Part shown: piece by piece, positions 1-10,333 of the stretch | Numbering within the stretch: the stretch's first letter is position 1 | Layout: each line of letters begins with the position of its first letter | From: Vibrio splendidus | GTDB lineage: Bacteria; Pseudomonadota; Gammaproteobacteria; Enterobacterales; Vibrionaceae | Assembly (NCBI RefSeq): GCF_024347615.1 | Contig: NZ_AP025509.1 | Location: 310,001 to 374,000, forward strand | Length of the DNA: 64,000 bases | Reading direction: 5' to 3' | Program-made: the position numbers and the translations under genes | The notes under the pieces: generated by a model | Database searches by the model: none | The model's input: the letters and a program-made list of their open reading frames with translations, nothing else | What the model was told of the DNA's origin: nothing

Positions 1-1
1 T

Positions 2-748
2 GATCTAGGCGAGTCGACACGCTACTACGAACCTGTCAGTGACATGATTTTTGAGCGCCTGCCAGTCTCTGTTATGTATGGTGGTGTTACCTTTTTTATT
101 AGTTATTTTATCTCGATTCCTCTTGGTTATTTTAAGGCGATGAAGCACGGCAGCGTTTTTGATTCTGTTTCATCAATCATGATTTTTGTCGGCTATGCCT
201 TACCGGGATATGTAGTCGGCGTGCTTCTTATTACGTTTTTCAGTTATCACCTAGAGTGGTTCCCAATGGGGGGCTTTGTTGATGATGACTTCGACGACTT
301 CAATACTTTCTCAGAGCAAATTACTGATATTTTGTGGCATGCGGTCTTACCTTTGCTTTGTTACCTGATAGGTGACTTTGCGACGTTAACCATGACCATG
401 AAGAATAATTTGATGGAAAACTTATCGTCAGATTACATTCGCACCGCTATCGCTAAAGGTTTGCCTTTCAGAGAGGCGATTCGTAAACACGCACTACGCA
501 ATAGTTTAATTCCAATCGCTAGCCACTTTGGCAACTCTCTTCTTTTCTTTATGACGGGCTCTTTCTTAATTGAGGTCATTTTCGATATTAATGGCATAGG
601 CCTGCTTGGTTATGAATCAATTGTAGAAAGAGACTACCCAGTGGTTATGGGTATTGTTGCAATCAACGCTTGCATATTGCTGCTTGGCAATATCTTGTCT
701 GATGTCTGCGTTGCATTGGTTGATCCTAGAGTGAAGTTTGGAGCTTGA
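2..748 (+). CDS. yejB: Oligopeptide ABC transporter permease, YejB-like (5' end outside window)
   Basis: Inner-membrane permease of a peptide importer. The reading frame is open from base 2, and the codons before the first internal ATG at 44 read as typical permease sequence (DLGESTRYYEPVSD), so the gene starts left of the window. Several hydrophobic segments are present, with the EAA-type cytoplasmic loop (AIAKGLPFREAIRKHALRNS) that contacts the ATPase. The C-terminus ends VDPRVKFGA, typical of the DppB/YejB group. The stop codon overlaps the start of the next permease (TGATG), so the two are translationally coupled. The YejB assignment rests on the neighbouring YejE-like gene; a generic DppB/OppB name would also fit. 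Confidence 0.85.
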   Translation, partial: DLGESTRYYEPVSDMIFERLPVSVMYGGVTFFISYFISIPLGYFKAMKHGSVFDSVSSIMIFVGYALPGYVVGVLLITFFSYHLEWFPMGGFVDDDFDDFNTFSEQITDILWHAVLPLLCYLIGDFATLTMTMKNNLMENLSSDYIRTAIAKGLPFREAIRKHALRNSLIPIASHFGNSLLFFMTGSFLIEVIFDINGIGLLGYESIVERDYPVVMGIVAINACILLLGNILSDVCVALVDPRVKFGA

Positions 749-1794
749 TGATGATTAAATTAAATCCGCTGACGCTAAAGCAGATCAAGCGATTCAAACA
801 AATAAAGCGTGGATACTGGTCGCTGATAATTCTATCTGTAATGTTGTTACTGTCTCTTTTTGCTGAAGCGTTGATCAACAGTAAGGCTTTGGTGGTGCGT
901 TATCAGGGGGAATATTACTTTCCCATTGTATCTGATGTTTACTCAGGTAAGACATTTGGTTTGGAGTCTTCGGGAGAGGCAAACTATCGACTGCTTCAAT
1001 TAGCGCTTAAAGATAAAAACAATGGCGACTTTGCGATTCTACCTTTAGTGCCTTGGAATCCTTATGAACAAGACTTCTCCGGCGAATATCCACCACATGC
1101 TCCAAGTGCCTACTCAAAGCACTATTTGGGCACTGACGTAATCGGGCGGGATATTTTAGCCAGACTGGTTTACGGATTCAGAACTGCAATGGGATTTGCT
1201 CTGATAACAATGATCATTGCATACAGCATTGGTGTAACAGTGGGCTGTGCAATGGGTTTCTTTGGTGGCAAGTTTGATCTGATTGTTCAAAGAATCATTG
1301 AGACTTGGTCAATGGTGCCGTTCCTTTACGTGATCATGATTTTGGTTTCGATAGCGCAACCAACGTTTATGCTTTTCGTATTGATTAATGTGACTTTTGG
1401 ATGGATGGGTATTACTTGGTATATGCGGACGATGACCTACAGAGAATCGGCCCGAGAGTATGTCTTAGCAGCAAAGGCTTTAGGAGCATCAACAGCAAGG
1501 ATCATCTTTCACCATATTTTACCCAACACGATGGTGATGATCGTCACTCTGGCGCCTTTCACTATTGCTGCAAACATTACAGCTCTTACCGCATTGGATT
1601 ATTTAGGTTTAGGTCTTATTCCACCTACCCCTAGCTGGGGGGAGCTTCTTCAGCAAGGTAAGTCAAACTTAGATTCCCCATGGATTGTTGGTTCTGTTGT
1701 GACCGCAATTGTCGGTGTGTTGGTTATGGTTACATTCATTGGTGAAGCGATAAGAACAGCCTTTGATCCAAAAAAATACACAGTTTATAGATAA
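748..1794 (+). CDS. yejE: Oligopeptide ABC transporter permease, YejE-like
   Basis: Second inner-membrane permease of the importer. The N-terminus (KQIKRGYWSL, then a transmembrane segment and a periplasmic stretch VVRYQGEYYFPI) matches what I remember of E. coli YejE, which has an extended periplasmic segment before the transport domain. The motif YLGTDVIGRDILARLVYG and a later EAA loop (AAKALGASTARIIFHHILPN) are typical of the DppC/YejE group. The C-terminus reads FIGEAIRTAFDPKKY. Three start codons stand in a row (TTG 745, ATG 748, ATG 751). I choose 748, which overlaps the previous stop; the Shine-Dalgarno TTGGAG lies just upstream. About 348 residues, near the usual length. Confidence 0.88.
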   Translation: MMIKLNPLTLKQIKRFKQIKRGYWSLIILSVMLLLSLFAEALINSKALVVRYQGEYYFPIVSDVYSGKTFGLESSGEANYRLLQLALKDKNNGDFAILPLVPWNPYEQDFSGEYPPHAPSAYSKHYLGTDVIGRDILARLVYGFRTAMGFALITMIIAYSIGVTVGCAMGFFGGKFDLIVQRIIETWSMVPFLYVIMILVSIAQPTFMLFVLINVTFGWMGITWYMRTMTYRESAREYVLAAKALGASTARIIFHHILPNTMVMIVTLAPFTIAANITALTALDYLGLGLIPPTPSWGELLQQGKSNLDSPWIVGSVVTAIVGVLVMVTFIGEAIRTAFDPKKYTVYR

Positions 1795-1810
1795 GCACTA
1801 GGAAGTGATG

Positions 1811-3634
1811 ATGTACAGATATGGACTATTCGCTTTGTTGTTGAGTTTTCTAGCTCAAGCACAGCAAACACCAGACAATTTGGAATGGCATAGTAACTGG
1901 GTTGATCCAGTATTTGCGTCTGATGAAGCTAAGCGCGGAGGCACACTACGCAGCTATATGCCTAGCTTTCCACAAACACTGCGTTCAGTTGGCCCTGACG
2001 CGAACTCTGGCATTCGTTTCTATTTAATGGATGGCACACCTAAATTGTCGCAACGACATCCAAATACAGACCGCTGGATCCCTCAACTGGCGAATGAATG
2101 GGCATTTGGGGATGATCACAAGACAGTTTATTTCAAACTGAATCCTGATGCGAAATGGTCTGACGGAGAGAGCGTAACGGCTGACGACTATCTATTTATG
2201 CTGACGTATTACCGTTCGAAAGACATTATTGATCCTTGGTATAACGACTTTTTCCGCAACAGCATCAAGGCCGTTGAAAAATTCGACGACTATACGATCA
2301 GTATTACGATGGCCGAGCCTAAAAGTAATGATGAACTTATGGCTCTTATCAATATGCCGAGTCACGGAGTACAGCCTCGTCCTAAGCATCATTTTGTTGA
2401 TATTAACGATGGGAATAAGGATGGCATGGATGATAATTTTGTTCGTAAATACAACTTCAAGTCAGAGCCTACAACGTCGCCTTATTACATATCGAAAGTA
2501 AATAAAGGCCGCAGCATTACTTTTTCACATGTTGGTGATAGCTGGTGGGGGTACGGAAATAAATACTATCAAAACCGATTTAACGTGGAAAAACTTCGCA
2601 TCAAGGTAATTCGTGATAGTGATATTGCACGTAAGCACTTTGAAAAGGGAAAGTTAGACACGTTTGCGATGGTACAGCCTCAACTGTGGCATGAGAAAAC
2701 CAGCTCAGAACCTTTTAGCCATGGTTTTATCCAAAAATTCTGGGGCTTCAATCAAAGGCCACAAGGCGCTGGCGGTTTATGGATAAATACATCCATGCCA
2801 CTGCTGAACAACATTAATGTTCGAAAAGGCATTACTTACGCTACTGACTTTGATGGCATGATCAAAAACGTGTTGCGAGGCGATTACTCCAGAAAACCTC
2901 ATGCTATGGGATTTGGACACGGTAAATACGATTTAGAGGGTGTAGAGGCTCCACCGTTTAGACCTGAACTGGCGATTGGTTATTTCGAATCTGCAGGTTT
3001 CGATAGTATCGGTTCTGATGGTATTCGTATGAATGCCAGTGGGGTTCGTTTGAGTTTCAAAATCACATATGGCTACAACATTTGGACACCAAGAGTTGCC
3101 TATCTAAAAGAGCAAGCGAAGTTAGCTGGTCTAGAGCTCAACTTAAACCTTGTTGATGGTTCTGCTGCATTCAAATTTATTCTCGAGAAAAAACACCAGC
3201 TTGCTTTTCTTAATATGGGCGGAGGGGAGATACCAGCTTACAAAGAGTACTTTCACTCGACAAATGCCAACCGTCCTCAAACTAATAATCATACAAATTT
3301 CAGTTCACCAGAGCTAGATCAGAAAATTGAGGCGTTTATTTCTGAGTTTGATATGGAAAGGAAACAGCAGCTATCTCAGAACATCCAAAGAAAAATAAAA
3401 GATGCGTATGTCATTGTGCCTGGCTATATGGTGCCTTATACACGAGATGCCTACTGGCGTTGGATTAAGTTCCCAAAGAACCCAATGACGAAGAAGACTG
3501 GCGCCATGTTTAATATTTTAGATACCAGTAATTTCTGGATTGATACAGACCTAAAAGAAGAAACTCAGTTGGCTTCTAAAGAAGGTAAAGCATATCCACC
3601 CATCACCATCATTGATGACAGATATAAGCTCTAA
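1811..3634 (+). CDS. yejA: Periplasmic oligopeptide-binding protein, YejA-like (SBP family 5)
   Basis: Extracytoplasmic binding protein that delivers peptides to the permeases. The N-terminus MYRYGLFALLLSFLAQAQ is a Sec signal peptide followed by the mature region TPDNLEWHSNWVDP. Family-5 features are present: GGTLRSYMPSFPQTLRSVG near the mature start, and a region around LNPDAKWSDGESVTADDY. About 608 residues, long like YejA rather than OppA. Starts at GTG 1805, ATG 1808 and ATG 1811 are in frame; 1811 has the best spacing from TAGGAAG. It lies between the permeases and the ATPases. In E. coli yejA comes first, so the order here is rearranged. Confidence 0.87.
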   Translation: MYRYGLFALLLSFLAQAQQTPDNLEWHSNWVDPVFASDEAKRGGTLRSYMPSFPQTLRSVGPDANSGIRFYLMDGTPKLSQRHPNTDRWIPQLANEWAFGDDHKTVYFKLNPDAKWSDGESVTADDYLFMLTYYRSKDIIDPWYNDFFRNSIKAVEKFDDYTISITMAEPKSNDELMALINMPSHGVQPRPKHHFVDINDGNKDGMDDNFVRKYNFKSEPTTSPYYISKVNKGRSITFSHVGDSWWGYGNKYYQNRFNVEKLRIKVIRDSDIARKHFEKGKLDTFAMVQPQLWHEKTSSEPFSHGFIQKFWGFNQRPQGAGGLWINTSMPLLNNINVRKGITYATDFDGMIKNVLRGDYSRKPHAMGFGHGKYDLEGVEAPPFRPELAIGYFESAGFDSIGSDGIRMNASGVRLSFKITYGYNIWTPRVAYLKEQAKLAGLELNLNLVDGSAAFKFILEKKHQLAFLNMGGGEIPAYKEYFHSTNANRPQTNNHTNFSSPELDQKIEAFISEFDMERKQQLSQNIQRKIKDAYVIVPGYMVPYTRDAYWRWIKFPKNPMTKKTGAMFNILDTSNFWIDTDLKEETQLASKEGKAYPPITIIDDRYKL

Positions 3635-3647
3635 GGATGACCGTGGA

Positions 3648-4517
3648 ATGAACCAAAATATTGTACTAAAAGTTCGTGACTTAGAAGCAGAGTTCAGTAC
3701 TGATGAAGGCATTGTCAAGATACTGAAAGGTGTGTCCTTTGACGTGAAATCAGGCCAAACACTCGGTTTGGTTGGGGAATCGGGCAGTGGGAAGAGCGTA
3801 ACTTCCATGTCTATTATGGGACTACTTCCTAAGCCTTATGGAAAGGTCACGGCTGGAAAAATAATTTATCGTGATACAGACCTTACAGAGGTACCTGAAC
3901 ATGAGATGCATAAGATGCGTGGGAACCGTATCTCAATCATTTTCCAAGACCCTATGACTGCCTTGAACCCTGTTCAGACAATTGGCAAGCAGATTGTCGA
4001 GGTTCTGGATTTGCACCATAACCAGATGTCTAAGTCTGAAAAGATAGAGTACGGAATTGGTTTGCTTGAGAAAGTTGAAATTCCAATGCCGAAACTACGT
4101 TTTAAAGAATACCCTCATAGCCTGTCAGGGGGGATGCGACAAAGGGTAATGATTGCAATAGCTCTTGCATGTAAGCCTGACATCTTGATATGCGATGAGC
4201 CGACGACTGCATTAGATGTAACGGTTCAAGCATCAATTTTGGAACTGATAAGAGAGCTTCAAGAAGAGACCGGGATGGCAGTGATCTTTATCACTCATGA
4301 TCTAGGTGTTGTTGCGGAAATTTGCGATGAAGTCGCTGTGATGTATGACGGACGTATTGTTGAGCATGCAGAAATTTTCGAACTTTTCGATCACCCACAA
4401 CATCCGTATACAAAAAGACTCTTGAGCTTAATTCCAGATCTCAATGTCGAGCCGAAACAAACCATTCAAATCAACCCAATTGATTTGAATGAATTCCCAG
4501 AATACAAGGGGAATTGA
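3648..4517 (+). CDS. Oligopeptide ABC transporter ATP-binding protein, OppD/DppD-like
   Basis: Cytoplasmic ATPase subunit of the importer. Walker A is GESGSGKS, the Q-loop lies in [10 protein letters not shown], the ABC signature is LSGGMRQR, and Walker B is [12 protein letters not shown] with the switch His in FITHDLGVV. The C-terminal region ([17 protein letters not shown]) is the oligopeptide-transporter ATPase extension. The frame is also open from 3612, inside the binding-protein gene; ATG 3648 with AAGGA upstream gives the normal N-terminus ([16 protein letters not shown]). The stop overlaps the leader of the next ATPase. In E. coli both ATPase domains sit on one YejF chain, whereas here they are two proteins. 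Confidence 0.88.
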   Translation: MNQNIVLKVRDLEAEFSTDEGIVKILKGVSFDVKSGQTLGLVGESGSGKSVTSMSIMGLLPKPYGKVTAGKIIYRDTDLTEVPEHEMHKMRGNRISIIFQDPMTALNPVQTIGKQIVEVLDLHHNQMSKSEKIEYGIGLLEKVEIPMPKLRFKEYPHSLSGGMRQRVMIAIALACKPDILICDEPTTALDVTVQASILELIRELQEETGMAVIFITHDLGVVAEICDEVAVMYDGRIVEHAEIFELFDHPQHPYTKRLLSLIPDLNVEPKQTIQINPIDLNEFPEYKGN

Positions 4518-4519
4518 TT

Positions 4520-5353
4520 ATGTCAGAAGTCATTAGAATTGAAGGGCTAAAACAGCATTTTCTATCAGGTAAGAACCTATTTAAGAAAGGTTATGTAATC
4601 AAGGCTGTTGACGGTGTTTCATTCTCAGTGAAGCAAGGTGAGACGTTAGGTCTGGTTGGAGAGTCTGGCTGTGGAAAAAGTACGCTTGGTAGAACATTAC
4701 TCAAACTGTATGAGCCATCCGCTGGGAAGATCTTTTTCGAAGGCGAAGACATCACCCATTACAGTACAAAAAGAATGCGTCCACTTCGTCGAGATATGCA
4801 GATTGTATTTCAGGATCCTCTAGAATCATTGAATCAGAGGCATACAGTAGGCGGCATACTTGAAGAACCTTTTATTATTCATGGGATTGGTTCAAAGAAA
4901 GACCGAAAGCAATGGGTTTTAGAGCTACTCGATAAGATCGGATTACCTCACTTCGCCGTAACCCGTTATCCGCACGAGTTTTCTGGAGGGCAAAGGCAGC
5001 GTATAGGCATAGCAAGAGCAATAGCATTAAAGCCAAAGTTATTGATTTGCGATGAGTCAGTATCGGCATTAGATGTTTCTGTGCAAGCACAGATATTGAA
5101 CTTATTACTAAAAATACAAAAAGAGATGAACCTTTCCATTATTTTTATTTCACATGATCTCTCTGTCGTTAAGCACATTTCAGATAATGTGGTCGTAATG
5201 AAAAAAGGTAAAATAATTGAGTTTGGAAGTGTGGAAGACGTTTATAAAAACCCAAAAGAAGAATATACAAAAACTCTATTGGCGTCGATTCCAATAACGC
5301 ATCCATCTCAAAGGAACAAAATAAAAACAACGAGGTTAGTTAAACAGGCTTAA
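4520..5353 (+). CDS. Oligopeptide ABC transporter ATP-binding protein, OppF/DppF-like
   Basis: Second ATPase subunit, expected to form the heterodimer that powers the importer. Walker A is GESGCGKS, the Q-loop lies in FQDPLESLNQR, the signature is FSGGQRQR, and Walker B is LICDESVSALD with FISHDLSVV. The insertion LSGKNLFKKGYVIKAVDGVS near the N-terminus is typical of the OppF type. ATG 4520 follows AAGGGGA with good spacing and begins two bases after the previous stop. The frame is open from TTG 4514, but that codon overlaps the upstream gene. It is the last gene of the transporter operon; a new gene starts 55 bases later. Confidence 0.88.
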   Translation: MSEVIRIEGLKQHFLSGKNLFKKGYVIKAVDGVSFSVKQGETLGLVGESGCGKSTLGRTLLKLYEPSAGKIFFEGEDITHYSTKRMRPLRRDMQIVFQDPLESLNQRHTVGGILEEPFIIHGIGSKKDRKQWVLELLDKIGLPHFAVTRYPHEFSGGQRQRIGIARAIALKPKLLICDESVSALDVSVQAQILNLLLKIQKEMNLSIIFISHDLSVVKHISDNVVVMKKGKIIEFGSVEDVYKNPKEEYTKTLLASIPITHPSQRNKIKTTRLVKQA

Positions 5354-5408
5354 AACTGGAAAAAGAAAATGTAGATATAATACGGAAGTGTAATACAAGA
5401 AGGAAAAT

Positions 5409-6248
5409 ATGAATAAACTACTTATGTTGCCAGCGTTCATGCTGGTGGCGCCTTCGCTCGCCCTAGCAAATAATTTGCAAGATGAGTGGGAGTCCAAAAA
5501 CAATGAAAACCCTTGGTCTGGATACATTAGTGCTGACTATTCTCGAAACGGATATGAAGACAGTGCGTCTTTAGCAAATCGTTCGGCTTCTGCAACTGGC
5601 GTTGTCCGATATTCGTTTTCAGACAAATCTCGACTCCAAGTAGTGGCGTCAGGTTACCACTTGTCCGACGGTGATGAATATGGGACTAGGGGACAGTTCT
5701 GGAATGATACGTCCATCTCATGGGGGCGCAATGGATTATTCAAACCAACTGATGGTTCATCACTGAGTGGCGAGGTGAGAGTAATATTGCCAACGTCCAA
5801 ATGGTCAAGGAGGAACGATCTAACGTTAGGAACTAGGTTGAAAGTCAGGTGGAGTGCTCCATTCGATAATTGGATTGAAGGGCTTTCATTGAGTAATACG
5901 TTATTACTTAGAAAAAACTTTCACGAATATAAAACAGCCGGTGGTAATCAGCTTATTGAATACCAATTGAGTAGCCAATTTTCTCTTGATTATGTTTTTG
6001 CAGAAGACTTCTATTTTAACATTTTTGTAATGCCTAGACAGTCATGGAATTATAACGGGAGCACGTTTGATCCAACTCTATTACATGGGGAAGAGGTGGG
6101 CTACCAAATAACTAAGAGTATTTCTATTTCTGCTGGATTGACTAATGGCATTAGTTATTACAACCCAGAAAGAGGTTCAAATCCTCTTAATGATTTAGTC
6201 GATTTAAAGAAAACAACTTATTACGCAGTGATTAACTATCAATTCTAA
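5409..6248 (+). CDS. Putative outer-membrane beta-barrel protein, unknown function
   Basis: 279 residues. The N-terminus MNKLLMLPAFMLVAPSLALA is a clear signal peptide with an AxA-type cleavage site. The mature part alternates polar and aromatic residues in short strands and ends YYAVINYQF, with the terminal Phe that outer-membrane barrels use for assembly. I do not recognise a named family. Shine-Dalgarno GAAGGA lies before ATG 5409. It follows the peptide importer by 55 bases and precedes a surface metallopeptidase by about 70, so an outer-membrane step in peptide uptake is possible but is only inferred from position. Confidence 0.7.
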   Translation: MNKLLMLPAFMLVAPSLALANNLQDEWESKNNENPWSGYISADYSRNGYEDSASLANRSASATGVVRYSFSDKSRLQVVASGYHLSDGDEYGTRGQFWNDTSISWGRNGLFKPTDGSSLSGEVRVILPTSKWSRRNDLTLGTRLKVRWSAPFDNWIEGLSLSNTLLLRKNFHEYKTAGGNQLIEYQLSSQFSLDYVFAEDFYFNIFVMPRQSWNYNGSTFDPTLLHGEEVGYQITKSISISAGLTNGISYYNPERGSNPLNDLVDLKKTTYYAVINYQF

Positions 6249-6320
6249 TATTGCACCGTTCGCATTGAAATTAGATAGTTAGAAATAAAAATGTAATATA
6301 ATTATAAATATAGGTAAATT

Positions 6321-9300
6321 ATGTTTAAACACGCAATTATCGCAGCAAGTATTGCCGCAATCCTCAGCGGGTGTGGGGCCGAAGATCGTGCCTATGACAC
6401 CTATGAAAAACCAACCGAAGAGATTTCTGTTCAATCTCTAGATACGGAATCACTTTGGATGTACATGCCGTCGACTGGTGAAGCTCCTCGCTATGCTATG
6501 ACTCAACGTGGCTTTTTCCAAGGCGATCCAAAGTTAGTAACGCTTCGTTTTGATGAAACTAATGGTATTTATGTCGAAGAAGTTGATCGCGATAAGGTCA
6601 ATGCGACAGATGAAAGTCGTTGGGATGCGGAAATCAACCGTGCTCCTGTACTTAAGATTCCTGGAGAGTTCCGCCAGTATCGTTGTGCTGAAAATAGCTA
6701 CGGTGAGTGTACAAACAAAGAAGAAATTAACGCCGATGAAGATGTGCCATGGAGTCAGGCGACGCACTTTGTACCTAAATATGAAGAGATTCAATCGCTA
6801 TCTCAAGACACAATTAGAGCTTGGTATACCTCCAGTAACGTTACGGAGTCTGCAGAACCTCGTTTGATTTCATACGAATACGATCCTGAGGGTGGGGTAA
6901 TTAACGTTGAAGTAGAACGAACCTTTACTGCAGAAGCGGAAGATCAATACCAGTTTGGTGGTGAACTTAACGACTTATCATTCAAAACACGTTTTTTCTA
7001 TTCTCTTGTTAAGCTCGATAAGTTAGCAAGTGAAAATTACGAACCTATCTATTATCAAGGCCAAGACAGCGCATACTTTGGGTTCTTCAACGATAGCAAA
7101 GAAGTAAAAACTCACACCGGTGAGAGTAACGTACAGGGTTCTCGTTTTTCTTATATTAACCGATTCAATCCGGATCTAGAGTCGATCGATTACTACTTAA
7201 GCGACAGTTACTTCGATGATGGCAATGAAGCGTACCTGCAGCTTACTCTTGATACTATGAAAGAGGTAAATCAATCATTAGAAGGCACGGGAGTTCCTCG
7301 CATTAACATTGTTAATAGTGATAAGAAAGCGGGTGTGCAAACTGGTGACTTACGTTATAACGTGTTCAACTTGATCGCGGATCCGGTAGACAACGGACTT
7401 CTTGGTTATGGCCCATCGGCCACTAACCCATTAACGGGCGAAATTATTCATGCGCATGTTAACCAATACCTAGGTGTCATTCGCTCGGCAAGTCGTCGTA
7501 CATGGGATGACCTTGCGAAACGCTACAACCGCCAAGAAATTGCAAAAGTACAACCTGCGGTTGTGGTGGAAAAAAGCAATGCTTCGAAATCAAGCGCTGA
7601 GCCAACCGAAATTGATTTGTTCAATAAAATGCTCGAGGAAGATCGAGGACCATCGGTCAATGTTCCAGCGTTGAGTGAACGTGAAATTAATTTGGTGGCC
7701 AAAGATAATTTAGTCGATTCACTTCCTGAAGCTGATTTGGATTTCAAATACGATACCAGCAACCAAGATCTCGCTCTACAGTCATTCTATAAACGCCAAG
7801 ATATGTTGAAACGGTTCTCTGAGCAGAATGTATATAGCGTTGATGCGATGTGGTTAAGTACCCAATCAAAGGGCTTAGTGAAGGGCTTAGATTATGCCCA
7901 AGGTGGCTATTTCGCCGACGCTGATCAAAGCAAAATGAAAACGTGGGAAGAACTGACGATTGATCAGCAGAAGTTAGCAAGCCAAGCGATTTCGAAACAC
8001 ATGTTCAAATCAACATTGATTCATGAACTTGGGCATAACCTTGGTTTACGTCATAACTTTATGGGTTCCACAGATGAAAGCCATTTCTATACAGAGGCTG
8101 AGCTTGCACAAAGCAAAATTGGGCACCTTGATAAGCCAGCGGCCTACAGTTCGATCATGGATTACGGTGCATCAATATTTGATGAACTGCTGACGTTCGG
8201 TAAGTACGACAAGGCCGCTTTACGTTTTGCTTATGCTCGTCAGGTTGAAACAAATGAGCTCATCGTTAACACAAATAGCGAAGGTGCTGATGTCGCTGTA
8301 GTAGACGCCACTGGAGCTCAAAAGCGTAAAGTATATTCTTTGGCTGAGTATGACCGTCAGCTATCTAATGACTATAAGGTTTATCCAACGGGTGTTATTG
8401 CACACTTGAGAGCTAACGCTGGTCAAAATGGTATTCCAGATTCGTTAGTGAGCTATCGCTATTGTACGGATGAACACACGACCACTAACTTGTTATGTGA
8501 TCGTTTTGATGAAGGTACAAGCCTTCAAGAAGCTACGGAGTTTAGAATTCAGCGATACAAAGATAGTTATGACACGGTTAACCAAAGAAATGGACGTGAG
8601 AGATTTGAACAGTACCATCAATATAATTACTTCTTATATCGAATGGGAGAGTTCCAACAAATTCGAGATATCGTTGAAAATGTTGGTGAAATTGACTTCA
8701 TGTTTGCTCGTTACTTAGGCGCAAATACAACGAATAACAAAGGGCAAGTTTTCGAAGAAATAGCGGGAAACAACTGCGTGGATTTTCGAGGTAATACTAT
8801 TCCATTAGAAAATTTGTCTGCAGGTGTTCGTCCAATTTGTGATACCTACAATGCAGCTAATTTAGCGGCAGATTTCTTCTTAGAAGTGCTAACTGCACCT
8901 GATAAGGTGTGTGAAACTGAAGAGTTGAGTGGTGTGGATGGAGTCCCTAACCGCTATCGTTTCGCCAAATTATCTGATCTTTGGTTAACGTATCAAGGTG
9001 GTATGTCGCAAAATCGCGATGTTCCAACCAGTTGTTTCGATGAAGAGTTAGTTCAGATGTTAGCAAGCCAAGCTAACGAGATCGTAATTCGTTCTGAAAC
9101 TCGAGATGGAAGAGTATGGGCTAGCTTAAAAGCGAATAACCCTTACCAAACATCGTCTTCTTCTGTTGATTTGTTAGGCGTATGGCCAGACAAACTACTA
9201 GCAGCGCAGATGTTAGTTAAACGTGATACACCTTTCAAATCAACAGAGAATTCGAGCTTAGCGTTGGTTGATATGTCAGACAAAATTTCACATTTGTATA

Positions 9301-10268
9301 CGTATCTATCCGATTTAACGGGTAGAGCTGAAGCTCGCCAAGCTATTTTTGTTGATGGGAATGGAGATTACGTAGAGACAGTTCTAAAGTACAAGCAAGA
9401 CATTACCGAAACAATTGAGGCGACACCTTCATACCTATGGCCAATGAAGCGCTACTTCTCAATGGGCGGTAATGAAGCATTTGTGTATTGGACTGATGGA
9501 GCTAGACAAGATACTAAGGTGCCGTATTTCGGTACGCTTCTGAAGAACTTAAACAAATACAATCGAGCAAATGAGTATGGTTTGAGTGATTCTGTATCTG
9601 GGTTTAGCGACTCTATCCACATCAACTATGCGAATAGTAGTTATGCCGACGAAGATGGGATTAACTTTACTTGGAAAGGGACAAATTATTCGTTGAATTC
9701 ACGTAATACACTTGCAAATGCTTTAGCTTCACGCGCTTTGTATAAAGAAGACCAAAAAGCACGAGTCGATAAATTGAATGGTTTGCCATATCGAGTTCGT
9801 AATGCACTTTCTGTGTTTAAGAATACTCGAGATCGTAACGAAGCACGTATTATTGCGGTCGGTGATAAGCAGGCTCTAGTCGCTCTTCGAGATACTACAG
9901 GATTCGCGCGTTGGACTATGTTTGATAACCAATTTGAAGAATATGACGAAGATGGTGAGAAATGTTTACGATTTAAAGTCGATGGCGAGTCGACCGAAGA
10001 TCATATGAAACGTAAGTGTAACCCTCAGTCAAGCTTGCAAACAGTACAAAATAGTTCGATTGGTAAATTTGAAGATGAAGAGCACGACCGTATATTCGAT
10101 TTGGCGCAAATCTTTGGTAACCAGATAGCGGATAACAACACCAGTTCGACGAATGCTGCTCATAAAGAAGTGTATAACTATGATCCTGAAGAGTTAAGAC
10201 TTTGGAGCTCTAACGAATACACAAACTATCGTCGCGCATTTGAACAGTTCCCCATTTTCGATGACTAA
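6321..10268 (+). CDS. Large metzincin-like zinc metallopeptidase lipoprotein
   Basis: 1315 residues. The N-terminus is a lipoprotein signal with lipobox LSGC, lipidated Cys at residue 18, so the protein is anchored in an envelope membrane. The catalytic zinc motif HELGHNLGLRH lies at residues 568-578 (His568, Glu569, His572, His578), and a Met-turn (SIMDYGAS) follows about 45 residues later; together these are the hallmark of metzincins. The large flanking regions resemble those of bacterial zinc-dependent metalloproteases annotated with DUF5117/DUF4953. Downstream of a peptide importer and a barrel protein, it may release peptides for uptake. A strong terminator follows. Substrate unknown. 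Confidence 0.82.
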   Translation: MFKHAIIAASIAAILSGCGAEDRAYDTYEKPTEEISVQSLDTESLWMYMPSTGEAPRYAMTQRGFFQGDPKLVTLRFDETNGIYVEEVDRDKVNATDESRWDAEINRAPVLKIPGEFRQYRCAENSYGECTNKEEINADEDVPWSQATHFVPKYEEIQSLSQDTIRAWYTSSNVTESAEPRLISYEYDPEGGVINVEVERTFTAEAEDQYQFGGELNDLSFKTRFFYSLVKLDKLASENYEPIYYQGQDSAYFGFFNDSKEVKTHTGESNVQGSRFSYINRFNPDLESIDYYLSDSYFDDGNEAYLQLTLDTMKEVNQSLEGTGVPRINIVNSDKKAGVQTGDLRYNVFNLIADPVDNGLLGYGPSATNPLTGEIIHAHVNQYLGVIRSASRRTWDDLAKRYNRQEIAKVQPAVVVEKSNASKSSAEPTEIDLFNKMLEEDRGPSVNVPALSEREINLVAKDNLVDSLPEADLDFKYDTSNQDLALQSFYKRQDMLKRFSEQNVYSVDAMWLSTQSKGLVKGLDYAQGGYFADADQSKMKTWEELTIDQQKLASQAISKHMFKSTLIHELGHNLGLRHNFMGSTDESHFYTEAELAQSKIGHLDKPAAYSSIMDYGASIFDELLTFGKYDKAALRFAYARQVETNELIVNTNSEGADVAVVDATGAQKRKVYSLAEYDRQLSNDYKVYPTGVIAHLRANAGQNGIPDSLVSYRYCTDEHTTTNLLCDRFDEGTSLQEATEFRIQRYKDSYDTVNQRNGRERFEQYHQYNYFLYRMGEFQQIRDIVENVGEIDFMFARYLGANTTNNKGQVFEEIAGNNCVDFRGNTIPLENLSAGVRPICDTYNAANLAADFFLEVLTAPDKVCETEELSGVDGVPNRYRFAKLSDLWLTYQGGMSQNRDVPTSCFDEELVQMLASQANEIVIRSETRDGRVWASLKANNPYQTSSSSVDLLGVWPDKLLAAQMLVKRDTPFKSTENSSLALVDMSDKISHLYTYLSDLTGRAEARQAIFVDGNGDYVETVLKYKQDITETIEATPSYLWPMKRYFSMGGNEAFVYWTDGARQDTKVPYFGTLLKNLNKYNRANEYGLSDSVSGFSDSIHINYANSSYADEDGINFTWKGTNYSLNSRNTLANALASRALYKEDQKARVDKLNGLPYRVRNALSVFKNTRDRNEARIIAVGDKQALVALRDTTGFARWTMFDNQFEEYDEDGEKCLRFKVDGESTEDHMKRKCNPQSSLQTVQNSSIGKFEDEEHDRIFDLAQIFGNQIADNNTSSTNAAHKEVYNYDPEELRLWSSNEYTNYRRAFEQFPIFDD

Positions 10269-10300
10269 ACAGGCAACGCTTAGATAAACTCGCAAATCGA

Positions 10301-10333
10301 ACCGATTACCTTATTAAGGTAATCGGTTTTTTT
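10301..10333 (+). terminator. Rho-independent terminator after the metallopeptidase gene
   Basis: Perfect 13-bp stem ACCGATTACCTTA/TAAGGTAATCGGT followed by seven T's. It lies 33 bases after the metallopeptidase stop and well upstream of the regulator gene at 10506. Confidence 0.93.
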
